DNA of 64,000 nt from Phytophthora quininea. Lineage: Eukaryota > Oomycota > Peronosporomycetes > Peronosporales > Peronosporaceae. A program made the translations under genes and the position numbers. Position 1 is the stretch's first letter; each line of letters starts with the position of its first letter. Of this stretch, positions 1-11,472 are shown in pieces. The stretch is from the NCBI GenBank assembly GCA_011947345.1, contig JAAVTG010000832.1, positions 16,272 through 80,271 of the forward strand, written 5' to 3'. The notes beneath the pieces were generated by a model. That model ran no database searches, had not been told where the DNA came from, and was given only the letters and a program-made list of their open reading frames with translations.

Positions 1-439
1 ACGTTTGGCGTTATTGCAGTGAACTGTGGAGTCCAGTCTCCAGACCACCACCATGGCTGCCGCCGGCGCGCCACCGCCGCCGCTAGCGGCTACACCAAGG
101 ACGCCGACCCGACAACCGGCTACCGACTACCCCGTCATTCACAACCTGCATAAACAACCAAGACTAGCTGCGCCGCGTAATGCAGCGCCATCATAAACAG
201 CCAACGACTGGCCCTGCGAGGCCGGGGAGGCTGCCACAGAGGAGCACCCCTTGGGTAGGAGCAGAACTAGGAGATCATTGCTTCCGATCAATCTACTTAC
301 TTCGCAACTTACTTCCAAGCGCGCAAAACGTCATATGAACCTAGGACTCGTTATGCACGAGACCAGCAGCAGCAGCGCTGCCGCTAGCTTGGCATGGCTG
401 GGTACGCCTCGCACTACAGCGGCAAAGGCAACAAACACA
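1..439. other. C-rich non-coding stretch, possible repeat
   Basis: No convincing gene is visible. The stretch around 225-330 loosely resembles 46880-46990: both carry a 'ctgccacag' word, a 'cgcaa(c/t)tt' word and 'agcgcgcaaa'. Both also abut pieces of the same LINE family. It may therefore be part of a repeat or of LINE-associated DNA. This rests on eye alignment only. Confidence 0.3.
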
Positions 440-1290
440 CCTCCGATTCACGGATTATCTGTGAGTAATGCCAATATTACTACGCCAAGCGTATGATTCT
501 TTCAAAACTACGGAAAAAGACTGGGGTAAGCTGCTTGAACAAGCGCCTGCGCTGGAGCACCATCCACTTGAGGATTTGGGATGTCCACGGCGACGTGTTC
601 ACCAAACGCTGTCAAAAGTACTAACACTACGAGGACTGCTACTTCCAGTGGCTCATGATGTGAAGTTACGACTATATTGCGGTGATATTACCGTCGGTTC
701 GAGGTATACTTCTTGAAATCACTGAACCCGACAATTCAGCAATGTGTACGCCCTGGGTGCCGAGCGATTGAAACAGTACAACATTGCTTCTTCAAGTGCA
801 CATCGCTTACATCGATGTGGGAACACGTGTACAAACCCTGGCGTCGGGCGTTCAGAACTCGATTGACTTAGCGGCTTCTGCTCTTCCCCCAGCACAAGAC
901 CTGCGAGCAAGTTGGCGAGAAAATCACAAAGTACTCCTTCTGTGGAGAGTACACACGGCAATCATCTTCCATGCAACGTGGAGACTGCGAAATGACATTC
1001 TCTTCAGGAGGCCCCAACCGAAACTCCGAGCATTCCAGGGATGATGTGCTCCTTCAAAATGCACTGCCAATTCATCTACTAACACGCAGCTGAACTCCAT
1101 TACGACGAATCGGCAATACTGTCGATAATACGTCAATTGGGCTTCGAACCGCCTAAAGACACTGATGCCATCGCTCTAGAGCAACACACCATTTGGATTC
1201 CTCAACGATAAATCTGATGCTACGAGATAAAGCAGCTTAGACGAGAAATCCGTTAAATTGTTAATCAACTCATTTAAAAATAAAAAATAG
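440..1290 (+). mobile_element. LINE fragment, 3' part (copy a)
   Basis: This is the degenerate 3' portion of a non-LTR retrotransposon. Translated pieces match the downstream half of the copy at 18.4-20.7 kb: 'HHPLEDLGCPRRRVHQTL' here against 'HHPMEDLGCPRQRIHETL' there, and 'FHATWRLRNDI' in both. The 3' tail word 'ttagacgagaaatccg', shared by the other copies, lies at about 1237-1252. The reading frame is broken several times and no reverse transcriptase domain remains, so it is a dead 5'-truncated copy. Confidence 0.75.
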
Positions 1291-1379
1291 CAGCCCATCG
1301 AAGCGCGGTGATAACAGAGATTTTCTCCTGAGGCAAATCAAGTACGTACCGGTCAATGCTGTCTTTCATCTAGATTCGA

Positions 1380-1915
1380 CTAAAGCGGCGCTAGACGCAG
1401 GCAATGATGCAATGACATCATACTAGTTGTGGGTTTTGGTAGAAACGCCAGTCTCATGCTCGTGAGCGGGTGGAGGGGTGTTGACGTTGTTAACAAACAC
1501 CTACGCAGACTACCACTGCAATAAATAATGTTCACTGCGAGCCGTTCATAGCAACGCTGGATGCATGCACACGGTAGCGTCAATAGGAAAGGGTCAACAA
1601 CTTCAAATTTCGCGCCACCAGCAACCCTTGCCTTGACACTAGGCGCGGTGGCAGCGTTCCCAAGCGCCTCCGCCTGACGAAGAGACAGCAACTGGGCATA
1701 TGCTGCCAGCACAGGAAACATCCTGACTGGAACCATCGCAGCAGTCCACCTGGTTGACGGGGACCCAGACGCATACAACATCGCTCTCCCCATAGCTTTC
1801 GAATGGGTCTGCAAGGCCTGGGAAGAGATGCTGTCTTAGCACATCAAGAACTACTGGGGGCACGCAGGCTTGTATGCCGATAGGATGCATGTCGCTGACC
1901 TGCTGAACTCGTGTG
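1380..1915 (-). pseudogene. Unrecognised degraded coding-like segment
   Basis: Three overlapping minus-strand frames of 64-144 codons follow one another (about 1890 down to 1380), as expected for one older reading frame broken by indels. The possible N-terminus is at 1890 ('MHPIGIQACVPP') and a continuing frame runs to 1380. I recognise no domain. It could equally be chance open frame in GC-rich DNA. No function is proposed. Confidence 0.2.
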
Positions 1916-2396
1916 AATAAAGCGATCGAATAAATGCCTATTGGAGAACTTTTGTAAGTTTGATTTCAGTAGTACTGCATGGCTGATCGGAGATGCAAAT
2001 CACTCGCAAGGCCTCATTTGCTTAGCGAGGTAAGTATTTGGCCGCAATTCTCCCTTTGCCGGGGAAATCTGTACGACATCTTTTATCGGATGATGGCGCT
2101 TGTTGGATAACTTGGCCCATAACTACACGAAGCAAAAAATCGTCACCAGCACGTAATAAGCTTTTTCCTCGAATTATATTGTTCTGAATGCGGCAGCAAG
2201 CATATTTGCAGACTAGTGAATTTTATTGAGCGATGTAAACGAGTGCAGACGAATACTACCGGTAGCACTAACGTTAAAGTGGGCTCCTTTCTCCCCTTGC
2301 GTGTCTTCAATACCAGCAAAGTGGTCCGTAGAAGTGTTGTAGCATTGCTAAATTCATGAAGCTACGTAGTATTTCATGTGGCGGGCACTGGTAATT
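1916..2396. other. Intergenic, nothing recognised
   Basis: AT-richer spacer downstream (3') of the minus-strand secreted protein gene at 2397-2903. No RNA gene, repeat or coding signal is recognised. Confidence 0.4.
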
Positions 2397-2903
2397 TCAC
2401 TCGCCGTTTGTCAGGCGAAGTCTGCGCGTCGTAGTCTCCTCCGTCTCGTCATCGTCTCCAAACATCCGCTTCCACCAGGACTTGAATCGTTTCCAAACAC
2501 CCGTGGTCTCTCCGTACGCAGACCCGGTGCTATCGGTAGACCCCGGATTGGTGTAGTCGACGTAATTGCCTACCGTTCCTGATCCGGTAGAAGTGCCGTA
2601 CGATGTCCCGCCACCGCCACCACCCCAAGCTGCAACGTGCCCACCACTCACACCACCACCCGTAGCGACAGCATGCCCACCGCCACCTCCGCCACCATGT
2701 CCGCCACCTCCGCCACCATGTCCGCCGCCACCGCCACCACCACCTCGTCGCTCTTCGTTTGCGCTTTCGTCCACTTCGTCAAACGAGAAGGACTTGGTTG
2801 GAGCAGTTGTCGCGGGGACGTCGTTCTTGGACGCGCCGACTAAAGTGTCTTTGCCAACGAGCAATGCCATCGCAGTGGCGACAATAACTTGGCCGAGACG
2901 CAT
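2397..2903 (-). CDS. Secreted EER/WW/RRLR-family protein, Gly-rich (A1)
   Basis: Intact 168-codon gene for a small secreted protein, a putative host-directed effector-like protein (inferred). Residues 1-24 form a signal peptide beginning MRLGQVIVATAMALL. It is followed by a 'TTAPTKSFSFDEV' segment shared with the gene at 23330-23752 and by an EER at about residues 51-53, but there is no canonical RxLR. Residues ~54-105 are a Gly/His-rich low-complexity run. The C-terminus holds the family signature 'WKRFKSWWKRMFG', an acidic stretch and the tail 'RRLRLTNGE'. The start is the first ATG and gives the signal peptide directly. An unrelated Pro-rich frame on the other strand is only the complement of the Gly run. 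Membership of the family seen at 21-30 kb is secure; function is not. Confidence 0.85.
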   Translation of the reverse strand: MRLGQVIVATAMALLVGKDTLVGASKNDVPATTAPTKSFSFDEVDESANEERRGGGGGGGGHGGGGGGHGGGGGGGHAVATGGGVSGGHVAAWGGGGGGTSYGTSTGSGTVGNYVDYTNPGSTDSTGSAYGETTGVWKRFKSWWKRMFGDDDETEETTTRRLRLTNGE

Positions 2904-2931
2904 GGCAGCGAGAGAAGTGCTTGCCGTTTAG

Positions 2932-3655
2932 AAAGTTACCAACTGAGGCGGTCAGCGATAGAACGCCACTCACTGTACTAGTAACGCGTACGAAGCGGTG
3001 ATGATGGCGTAAGACACATCCGCGAGCACATTTTCCTGCCAGGTTCGGCGATTTGGCAGGAAGAAATAGCGTGTTTCTTTTGTCGAGGGAACCAGCTGGG
3101 CTCGTGGATTCAGATCGGAGAGCAACCAGGAAGAGGTCTAGAGCTGCATTCATCCCCGACAACAGCACGAGCGTTCACGTTAATCACATAGTTTTTACAC
3201 TACTTAATCGCTTTAGTCACGCTTAGGAAAGCTATTTCGTGGCTTCGTGTTGAAATCCCAGGAAGTGGACATTTTCACGAACAAAATGATTGTCGGGCCT
3301 TTTTGGACTTAACTACCGGTATTATGCAGCACGACAATTTCGATCACCGTTTGCTTGCGTTCTGGAGACCTACGACTTCATTTTCGTTTGAAGTCACAAG
3401 TGATACGTCGTGGTGAAAAAATCGACACTGAGAATACAATTTTCCGCTGACGCGAGGAACTCGTCAGCGTCTTCAAAACGTCAAGCAGCTCGCTTGATAC
3501 TTCCACGATTGGAAGGAACGATCGCCAGCTTTGTCCGGTCAACAACAAACGAACTGACGAATCAAGCCGGCCACCACAATAAACCTCGACGAAGAATTAA
3601 CAAAAATGACTTCGAACGAGAACGAATGTGGATGCGCCATTACTAGCGACACTGC
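2932..3655. other. Intergenic between two family members
   Basis: This is the 5' flank of the gene at 2397-2903 and the 3' flank of the broken copy at 3656-3968. The minus-strand word 'GTAACTTTCTAAACGG' about 25-40 bases upstream of the ATG at 2903 could be part of a core promoter. Nothing else is recognised. Confidence 0.35.
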
Positions 3656-3968
3656 TCAGTTTTTCTTTCCGTTAGCATGTCGAAGTCGACGAGGGACGCA
3701 GTCGTCCTCACCGATAAATGTCTTCGTCTACCAGGTCTTGAATCTCTTCCAATCGCTCGGATTTTCTTCGGGGTCAGAGCCTGCATCAATCACCATACAA
3801 TTTTCGTGCGGTCTGGTTGTTGTGGGCTTTTGGATGGATACCCGCCTCCGCCGAGATCGCAGCAACGGCCGCAGCGAGTCGTTCTTCGTGGTCGTCGTAC
3901 TTGACCTCACTTGCTGCGTCAGCGAAAGCTTCAGTCGTAGCGAACAAATCAGTCACTAGTAAACGCAT
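3656..3968 (-). pseudogene. Broken secreted EER/WW/RRLR-family gene
   Basis: Diverged copy of the family at 2397-2903 and 23330-23752. The frame opening at 3968 (MRLLVTDLFA) carries 'EERLAAAVAAIS', matching 'EERFAAAHVAAIS' of the 23330 gene. After a frame change the C-terminal block 'DWKRFKTW' appears, where the second Trp of the WW pair is replaced by a TAG stop (TGG to TAG by context). The family tail RRLR is still legible beyond the stop and ends at a TGA at 3656. It is therefore broken by at least one frameshift plus a nonsense change, and the signal peptide is also poor. Confidence 0.7.
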
Positions 3969-4347
3969 AGAGGCTCTGGGAAACGAGAGGAGTGATCACT
4001 GCTGGGAAACTTGTGAATTGACCAGTGGTAAGCTGCACCAAGACCTCATGCCACTGACTGTCGGAAGATGTCGTCAAATCCAGCCGATCGAGAGATAATT
4101 TTATTATTTGACAAAAATGCATCATCGTAGAGACCGCGCGAACTGCAGGCCGGCAGATGCAGGGCATCGAAAGCAGCACGCTTTTGATCAGTCCAGGAAT
4201 TTGTTGGCTCCGAAGCGAAGATGGTGACGAAATTGTTGGTAACGAGCTTCCACGCCAGTCCAGTTGAGTGTTCTGGTCTACCTGAAAATAGTCCGACACG
4301 GCCACATTCGAGCTTTTCAGCCGAGTATCATCAGCAAGGGAACGATC

Positions 4348-5617
4348 ATGGCAGGCATGAACGCGTACACAAGCTCTTTGAGAAGTGACAAGTCTGTCGC
4401 GAAGCCCTATGAGCCTGGTGTGCCGTTCTTCGTTCCGCAGCTTTCCAAGGTCAAGACCAGCATCATGTGCCAGCAGAAACTGCTCTTCAACTACGAGTCG
4501 CCAGGAATGAGCTTCGGCCCGCTGTCTCCAACGTCACTGCCGTACCGGAAGCAAGGCAACCACAGTCTCTACACGGAAGAAAATCTGAAAAAACGTCGGG
4601 CTCTAATGGAGGACCCAGCTGTGCAAAAAGCCATCGAGCGCTACTGGGAGACATTCCCGTGCATTCGACGAGGCGGCGATACCCTCACCATGCACGACTA
4701 CATCGACGTATTCACAAAGTTCTACAAGGCGCTGGTTGCTCCCAGCGAATTCTCCATCGGCGAAGCGCGATGCATTGTCGAGAAGGACTGGGCTCGCGAC
4801 TCCATCGACGGGGAAAACATGTCGAAACTCTCTTCTTCGGCGCGCTCTTTGAAGTGGTAAGCAGATGAGTGTTGGCAGTCAATCGATAGCACCGGGTTCT
4901 CACTTGTAGTCTACACGTTTACCAGGTTGATATTTGGACTGTCGACATTAGTGCCGAAGAGTATGCTGTCTTTCTTCAGAAACTCTTCGACCGCGTGACG
5001 ATGACCATCTATGACCACGTGAAACTGCAGTGGATCACTGCGTACGCAGAGCTGGACCGAATTCAGTCTTTTACGACCCAACACCGCCAGATCAAGACAC
5101 CAACCAAGACAATGACGAGTCCAAACAACCGATTGTTCTGGAACCAATCTCCAACCGTCCTCTGTCGTCTTCGCAGAGTTCTCGGTCGCCAAACAGTTTG
5201 TCGGATAAAAGCAAACAAGTGATCGATCGCCGCCTCCCTGACATCCGTGTCAGTCGTTCAGGAATAAATGATAACGACGGCAGCTATGACAGCTGGGGAG
5301 GAGATTTCGGCTCGAACGCGGCTGGCCGAGTTGGTCGGGAGAATCTCTTTCAAGCTAGCCCAACGAAAACGAAGCTGGAGCAGGTACTTGATGCGAGACG
5401 GAACGAACGAGGTGATGACGGTCAGAAAAAGTCTCCCAAGTCGAGACCTCCACGGCCCGGACTACCAGATTTACCCTCGCAGCAAGTCCTTCTCTCCATT
5501 CCAAGCATCTACTTGAACCCTGATTTGACCCACGTTCATGACGCTAGCCGTGCAGCTCGCAGACGCCTGCGAAAGAATGTCAAGCTGGTTCAACGACTGC
5601 GACGCATTACGTACTGA
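4348..5617 (+). CDS. Conserved EF-hand-like protein, function unknown
   Basis: Single-copy-looking gene of about 400 codons. The N-terminal part (4348-4855) includes 'YWETFPCIRRGGDTLTMHDY' and 'VEKDWARDSIDGENMS', a helix-loop-helix layout like paired degenerate EF-hands. It continues as 'LFFGALFEV' in the next frame up to a GT at about 4859, then after a short intron ending in 'cacttgtag' as 'VYQVDIWTVDISAEEYAVFL'. The rest (about 5065-5617) is hydrophilic, Pro/Arg-rich and probably disordered, ending 'RRITY'. Two frame changes (about 4828 and 5065) lie in otherwise conserved stretches and may be sequence errors. ATG 4348 (MAGMNAY) is preferred over 4264, whose leader looks non-coding. The 3' end faces that of the ASCC2-like gene. 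I do not recognise a named family. Confidence 0.6.
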
Positions 5618-5712
5618 CAAGATCTTGACCATCAAAACCAAAATCACTTCGCGCTCCACTCGCATTGCAGTTTACCCAGGTAGCAAGTCTTCTCGATAAG
5701 TATGCGTCTAAA

Positions 5713-7817
5713 TCAGCCCATCTTCTTCAGCGCCCGGTCCTTCCGATTGTGGTTGGCGACCTTGGCCTTGTTCTTGTCTTTTCGTGCGCGCATACGTTGC
5801 TGCTGCTGTGGAGTCATCGGCTCGTCGGGCTTCCCTCGTTGCCTTGTCTTTTGTCTTTCTGTCGAGTGGTCTTGTAGTTTTGGCCATCATTTGGGGTAGA
5901 ACCACGAGACATTGAGTTTGTACGTTGTTGTTCTCTAGTCTTAGGCTCTTCCTTCTCTTCTTCCTCTTCCCCATCGTTGTCATCAACTCCATTGACAGGA
6001 TTGTCACGGTTCCGGTTCCTCATGCTCTCCCAGAAGGCGTCCTTCTCCTCCTGTACGCGCTTGCGGCGGTTGTGTTCTCGAATTGCGTCCTGATCATCAG
6101 CGTTCCCGCCATCATGAACACTAAAGGGCACGTAGTCTTCAAACTCGTCGTTGTAGTCGTCATCGTATTCATCCAGTGCAGCGACGTCATCATCGTCTCC
6201 ATCGCCAGTACGTACACCTCCGTACGATCCGCTCGTCGGCTCCACTCCGTATTCTTCTTCTTCTTCGTACATGACAGCGATTTGCTTCATCTTTTCCGCT
6301 AATTGTTGATCTCTCTTTGCAATTTGAGGATCGTACTCTTTCTCCTGCGTCTTCTTGCCCACCCATACCCGACTCGGGTCAAGCTTTTGGATTCAGTAGG
6401 AGTTGGCTTCCCGGTAATCTGTGCTTTCAATCGGACAAATTCTGGATCTGTTTGCTTCAAGTCCTGCGGGACGTCAATCAGAGCAGGAGGAGGGTTATGT
6501 TCCAGCAAAAATAATCACGGCCTCCACCTCTAGCCCAGAACCCAACAGACACAACTCTACATAACCTTCACCCAAGTCAGGGAACAAGTCCTTCACTTGG
6601 TGTGTCATAGACTCCACCACATTTGTAGCTTCATCAGTCTGCGGGGTTGGCGCCTTGGCCTCCACGCCTGCAGTTGTAGCGTTGCTCTCAGGTGCTTTCC
6701 ACTCCTTTGCGCCAGCAGACAGAGCCACCTTCGGCTTGCTCTCCGTGGCAAGATCATCGACCAGCATCGTCGGAAGGATGCGGCGTCGAGGGAGCTCTTC
6801 AGCCACCATATCCAGATACGAAAAATGCTCTCGGTCCATTTTACAGTGGTCAAAGAAGTCAGAGACCTTGTCTTTATACTCACAGAGAAACCAGAGATCA
6901 CTCAGGAACGACCCGTGCTCTGCGTCGTCGTCCTGGCAGCCATTGCTGAGCGCATGTAGTCCAGCCAGTAGCTCTTCCCCGACGTCTCAGACGTCTGCTG
7001 CTTCTCCATAACAGCGTCCACACATCTACCCAGAGCCACCAACAACGCGTGTCGTGTCTCCGCCACCACTTGCTGCTCCTGCAGCTCCACCTTCTCATCA
7101 AACTTGGCCAGTTGGCGCTGCAAAACGGGTAGGTCTGCCTCGTAGCTCTGCGTCAGCAAATACAGCAGCGAGTCATTCTGCAGCATCAGCTCTTGCTCCA
7201 GATCTTTGCCGCCGAGAAGCAACGACTCTGTTACAGTTAAAGACGACGCCAATCCCGACACTGCCAAGCTCAGCTCGTAGCAGCGATGCAGCAGTTGCAC
7301 CACTTGTCCTCTCTTGGTCGCCACCACCTGTGCATGTAGCTCCCCATATTGCTACAATAATAAAGCCCAGTCAGCATGAATCAAGGAAAACAACGGATGA
7401 TACCCCTACATTGATCAAAAGCTGCCTCAGCGTCGTCAGCGTCGCGTTAAAGGAAGGGACGCTGGCCGCCACCGCACCCAGCAGCTCCTGCACGCTCTGC
7501 GTGTTCTTGGGGGCGTACAACTGGCAGAAAGGCACCAGTCTGGTCACATGGAGTAGCTCTGTACTAACCCCCAACGGTAGCAGCTTGGGGGCGTCTGTTA
7601 CGCGAAAGAACAGCGAAAACACCTCTCGACTGGGGTTTTCATCTGTGGAGGTGGATTTACTGGTCTGCAGCACCGTCGCCTGGGTGAAAAACTCGTCCAG
7701 CAATGGCAGGAGACTCTGCAGCTGGTCGCTGGACAGGAACGCGCGCAGGTCGGCGTCGGACGCGGCTGCAAGCGGCGACAGAGCGGAGGCGAGCGAGTTC
7801 ATCTTGGCGGATTGCAA
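5713..7817 (-). CDS. ASCC2: ASCC2/Cue3-like ubiquitin-binding protein
   Basis: Homologue of activating signal cointegrator complex subunit 2. In animals and fungi this protein uses a CUE domain to bind K63-linked ubiquitin and works with the ASCC3-type helicase in splitting stalled ribosomes and in alkylation repair. Seen here: an N-terminal helical region (7817-7404), a 52-bp GT-AG intron (7352-7403), a second helical region (7351 to about 6900), then the CUE domain at about 6600-6500 ('QVKDLFPDLGEGYVELCLL'). After it come an acidic linker with EEEEE and DDDD runs and a basic end with 'ANHNRKDRALKKMG', typical of this family's C-terminus. The frame changes near 6905-6850, 6512 (a TTTTT run) and 6370 without loss of similarity, which suggests sequence indels or an additional intron. 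The start is either ATG 7817 or ATG 7802. Confidence 0.8.
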
Positions 7818-7896
7818 ATTAGAAAGGGATTGGTAGATATTCTAAAGACCTTCACTCACTCCAAAACGTTAACTAAAATCAATTATAGTTGGTAAC

Positions 7897-8345
7897 TTGG
7901 TGTTAGCATGGAAGAAGATGAAGTTGAAAGCACTTCGTCGGTCGTGGCGGCCACTGCTCGTTCTGGAAGGCCAACCAGTAGATCGGCAGAGTGCATTTAC
8001 CGCTGCACGACGAGTAGCCCACGGGCACTTCAGACATCTCCGACGATCCGACGTCGCCACCCTTGAACTCGTCCTCGCAGTCGTTGCTGTGGAGAACCAT
8101 CTTGTCGTCAAGGTAGATCTCGTAAGGCCCCTGGGTAAATGCAACGCATAAGAAAGGATGCTCAGCAAAACTCCGACAACGTCGTAAACCCCGTACCGTG
8201 TGCGTAAACCCACCATCGCCGTTGCCGAGCCAGATCGCCTTCCCGTCCGAAGGAATCGGCTGAGCGTCGCCAGCTGCCAGCGTGTTGCCGCAGACATCGC
8301 TGCCGACCATGTCCAGAATGACGTCCTTCACACTCATGCCCTACT
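7897..8345 (-). pseudogene. Truncated AA17 LPMO copy
   Basis: Piece of an AA17 gene far from the main array. From 8337 it reads 'MSVKDVILDMVGSDVCGN' and continues through the conserved 'GGFTHT', where a GT-AG intron sits at exactly the position used by the array genes. The second exon carries 'GPYEIYLDDKMVLHSNDCED' up to 'YWLAFQNEQW'. The signal peptide and the N-terminal third, including the copper-binding His1, are missing. Sequence diverges just beyond 8345, and the tail exon is absent after about 7945. Conserved GPCEI has become GPYEI. It is closest to the gene at 49273. A dead partial duplicate, since there is no start with a secretion signal. Confidence 0.8.
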
Positions 8346-8539
8346 CCAGAATCTGCCTCTCCAGCATCTCGGCTTGCATCGATCTGGTTCAACCCAACAG
8401 TGTAAGAGCTACGATAAATCGGTTTCGTAGTAGATACAGTAAAGTCGGCTAAACGTAGCGAGCGCTACGGGCGCTGGGAATTGGAACCGTAAATTCATGC
8501 TACCATACGCTAATGTTCAAGTCTACGATCAATTTTTCT

Positions 8540-9090
8540 CCTCAACAGCATCCGAAAAGCCATCTCGCTCATCGTGCTCGAGTTAACCACTCCCGCGGTC
8601 AGCAAGTTCTTATCTCCTCATCAATGTGGATTCCAAAAGCACCGTAGCATCGCTGATGCTGTCTGGACTCATCGATGGCTCTGCGCCCGAGTACAAAACG
8701 TTTGCGAACGTATCCACATTCTCTGTATCGACTTGTCCAGAGCGTTTGATACTACTGACTGACAAAACCTTCTCTCTGTACTTGAGAGTTTCCTGCCCGA
8801 TGATGATATTCGATTGATACTATTATTACTGACCAAGACTACGCTCTTTCTTCGCTCCGGGAAAACAACCCTTAGCCATTCGACAGCAACACTGGAACAC
8901 CACAAGGCGACTCACTATCTCCTATTTTGTTCATAATTTACCTAAAAGCAGCATTACGAGAAGTATCAAGCGAACTCGAAGTACCCTTCGACTTATTGGA
9001 ACAAATGGTGGTATACACGGGCGACGCTGATTTTATCTGCAGAGATCCTGCAATCATCTCAACAATACTTGACCACGCACCAGCACTACT
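8540..9090 (+). pseudogene. Reverse transcriptase remnant, different LINE lineage
   Basis: Broken reverse transcriptase domain. Readable in order are 'SPHQCGFQKHRSIADAV', 'CIDLSRAFDTTD' followed by a stop, 'GTPQGDSLSPILFIIYLKAA' and 'VVYTGDADFI', where the catalytic YxDD has become YTGD. The motif wording differs from the LINE at 18.4 kb (KAYDRVN, GVKQGDPLSPYLF), so it belongs to another family. Several frameshifts and the lost aspartate show it is inactive. Confidence 0.75.
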
Positions 9091-10024
9091 TGTGTGATGT
9101 AGCGCTTTGGGCTTCTTACCACTTCCTGGTGATACTCCCTAGTGAGTCAGACGGCTCCGCCTGGACGAGGGATTTATCCGGGGCCGTGACCTGGGGATCC
9201 TCCCACACAAGAGTTCTTCGGGACCCTGTTTGGGACCGGGAACGGAGGGCCCTGGGCCGGTCAGTACCTTCACCTTGTGTACCCCTTCGAAAACGGTTGT
9301 TTTGATCATTGACCGGACACCGAGTTGTTCAATGAATGTCTCGACCTGGTACGGGTGAGCTGCGGGCGGCAGTTATACACACAACGGTCCGGGACACTGC
9401 CTGGGTCCGGGACCGGGAATACGACACACAATATATAATATACAATCTGTTCTTTCGGACGGAAGACTCCGGGGCGATGGCCCTAGAAATATGGAATGTG
9501 CAAACCCGGGTCGGCCAGACCGCTGCCGGGACACTCAAATATGAAATGCCTAACTCCCTGGGGGCACGAAAGCAAATAGAATGGAAATATTACAGGGATA
9601 GCCTTAAGCACAGCTCCGGCCCTCTGTTGCCCTGGTCCCAGACGATCGCACTGAAGAGAACACTAGCGCGCTCGAGGGAAAAATGTAGACTGAATTGGTC
9701 GCCCCAGCCTTAGCCGGGGCGAGTTACGTTCCTATGAACTATACTTGATTTCACTATGGACCCGGATCGGGGCCCGGGTCCGCTGCCTCCGATACTGTCT
9801 CGACGTGGCCCAGGTGCGTACCTTGATCGACTTGACTTGGGAACACTATGGTTCATCTCACTTAACCTGGATCCAGTATGGTCCGGATGGGAGGTACTTC
9901 GGCACATCTCCGGGAGAGAGTATCACCTCGCGGTGGATTCTTCTGACTTGACTTAGCTTGAGTATGGTCCGGAGAGGAGGTCTTGACTGGGACCGCGAGA
10001 CGAGACGACTTGCAGCTTGGCCCC
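9091..10024. other. Repeat-like, CCGGG-word-rich intergenic DNA
   Basis: No gene recognised. The stretch is unusually rich in short words such as 'gggaccggga', 'ggtccgg' and 'cccgggtcc', which recur at irregular spacing. The look is of decayed tandem or terminal repeat sequence rather than coding DNA. Open frames here change strand freely and show no domain. Confidence 0.35.
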
Positions 10025-10126
10025 GATGTGGTCCACACCGCTGGCCCGGGTCCCGGTGAGTCTTGGTCCGGATCCGATGTGGTCCACACCGGTGGCCCAG
10101 GTCCCGATGAGACGGGGACTGACACG
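10025..10126. repeat. 51-bp tandem repeat, two copies
   Basis: Two adjacent imperfect 51-bp units begin with 'gatgtggtccacacc' at 10025 and 10076 and contain 'ggcccgggtcccggtgag' and 'ggcccaggtcccgatgag' respectively. Partial relatives ('ggtccggat') occur in the preceding 300 bases. Confidence 0.7.
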
Positions 10127-11472
10127 GGAGCTCCCGGCACTATGCCACACTTGCGATATCTTGTGCTGATAGGAATATGTCTCACTTAGTCCCTTCCACA
10201 GGAAGTTTTTCTGCATCTGTATGAGCTCTTTCTCGATCTTGGTGTTGATGCTTCAATAGTAAGCCGGTTCAATCTGCGGTGGTTGGGTCGTGCTGTTGCC
10301 ACAAGAACGAAATATGTGTTCGTGACAACAAGGACGACGTTGTAGGCGACAGTCCTCTTCATCCAGCGTCTAACGCGGTGCCATTGACCACCCGTTCCCA
10401 TGGACACGTGGGGTAAATCTTTCGTGTGATCTCATGTTAAATGCTCCTCGACCTGAATCTCGACTCTGTTGATTGAAACCTGCTTTCTTTGTAGCCTTCG
10501 CGTCCATCGAAACGGGCATGTCGGTCTCTAGTGACCTCTGTGTCACCGACGACATATGTAGTCATTGTATTGGTAGTACTATAGCGGTGTTGATCAAGTT
10601 GACGAATTTGTTACCCAGAAAAATGTTCTGGTACATTGAAGAGACCGTTCTGTAATCGTTAGCACCATACACGCAGCAAACTCATGGTCTTGGAGCAACT
10701 CCAGCTACTTTCCTTCTGCGTTGAACTCGTACTAATATGCAGCATCGCTGGCTTCAGCGTACGCATCCTTTGATTCCAGTCTCGTACCTAAGTAGACAAC
10801 CTATATTCCTCCCCCATAACTCTGATATTTTTTCTTACATGTCGAATCCGCTCCAGGTTGCACCATGGAGAGCCCTTGCAAACTTATTTGTTTCTACCGT
10901 TGTCAAAATGAAAGCATATGCCAAATTTTATGTTCCAAGTTGCGTTCACTACTGCTTCATTCCGGAGGTTGCGTAAATACTGGCTTGGTCAATCGCATCT
11001 AATGTGCAACTTTCCGACCGATGGTCATGCAGCCACAAGGTGGCCGTTTCCTGCCTCCCAGTTTATCACCGCTGTTGTGAACTCCGCATGTCTGTTTAGA
11101 TTTACTGAGCCGTATCAAGATAACAATAATCTGAAATCCCATCCGTAGGCCGTGCCCCTTTGGCGCAACCAGTATTCAACCACTTCATTCCATCAAAGTG
11201 GTCATTTCCAATAGCTTTATCCGCACCTCGATACCAGCCGAAATACACTTTTGTGCAAGATCAAATAGCCACCAAACGGTCTTCCACGCGCTGTAGTTCT
11301 AAGAGCCCGGTCGGCTCTCTGGCAGCCACTTGACAATTTCCAAGCGTCCTGTAGCAAACGAATGGGCCGCAACAATCAAAACTGTTTTGGCTACCAGGAA
11401 TATATTTAGTGTACCTTCAATTGACCTACCCGGTATATCTAAGCTCCGCCTCACGTATCAATCAGCCAAGCC
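10127..11472. other. Intergenic, nothing recognised
   Basis: About 1.3 kb with only short frames in all directions and no motif I can name. A minus-strand frame at 10555-10370 is basic and could be retroelement debris, but I cannot support that. The last ~100 bases are the 5' flank of the gene at 11473. Confidence 0.3.

Noticed and set aside
2566..2931. Pro-rich plus-strand open frame
   Set aside because: Complement of the Gly-rich run in the secreted protein at 2397-2903.
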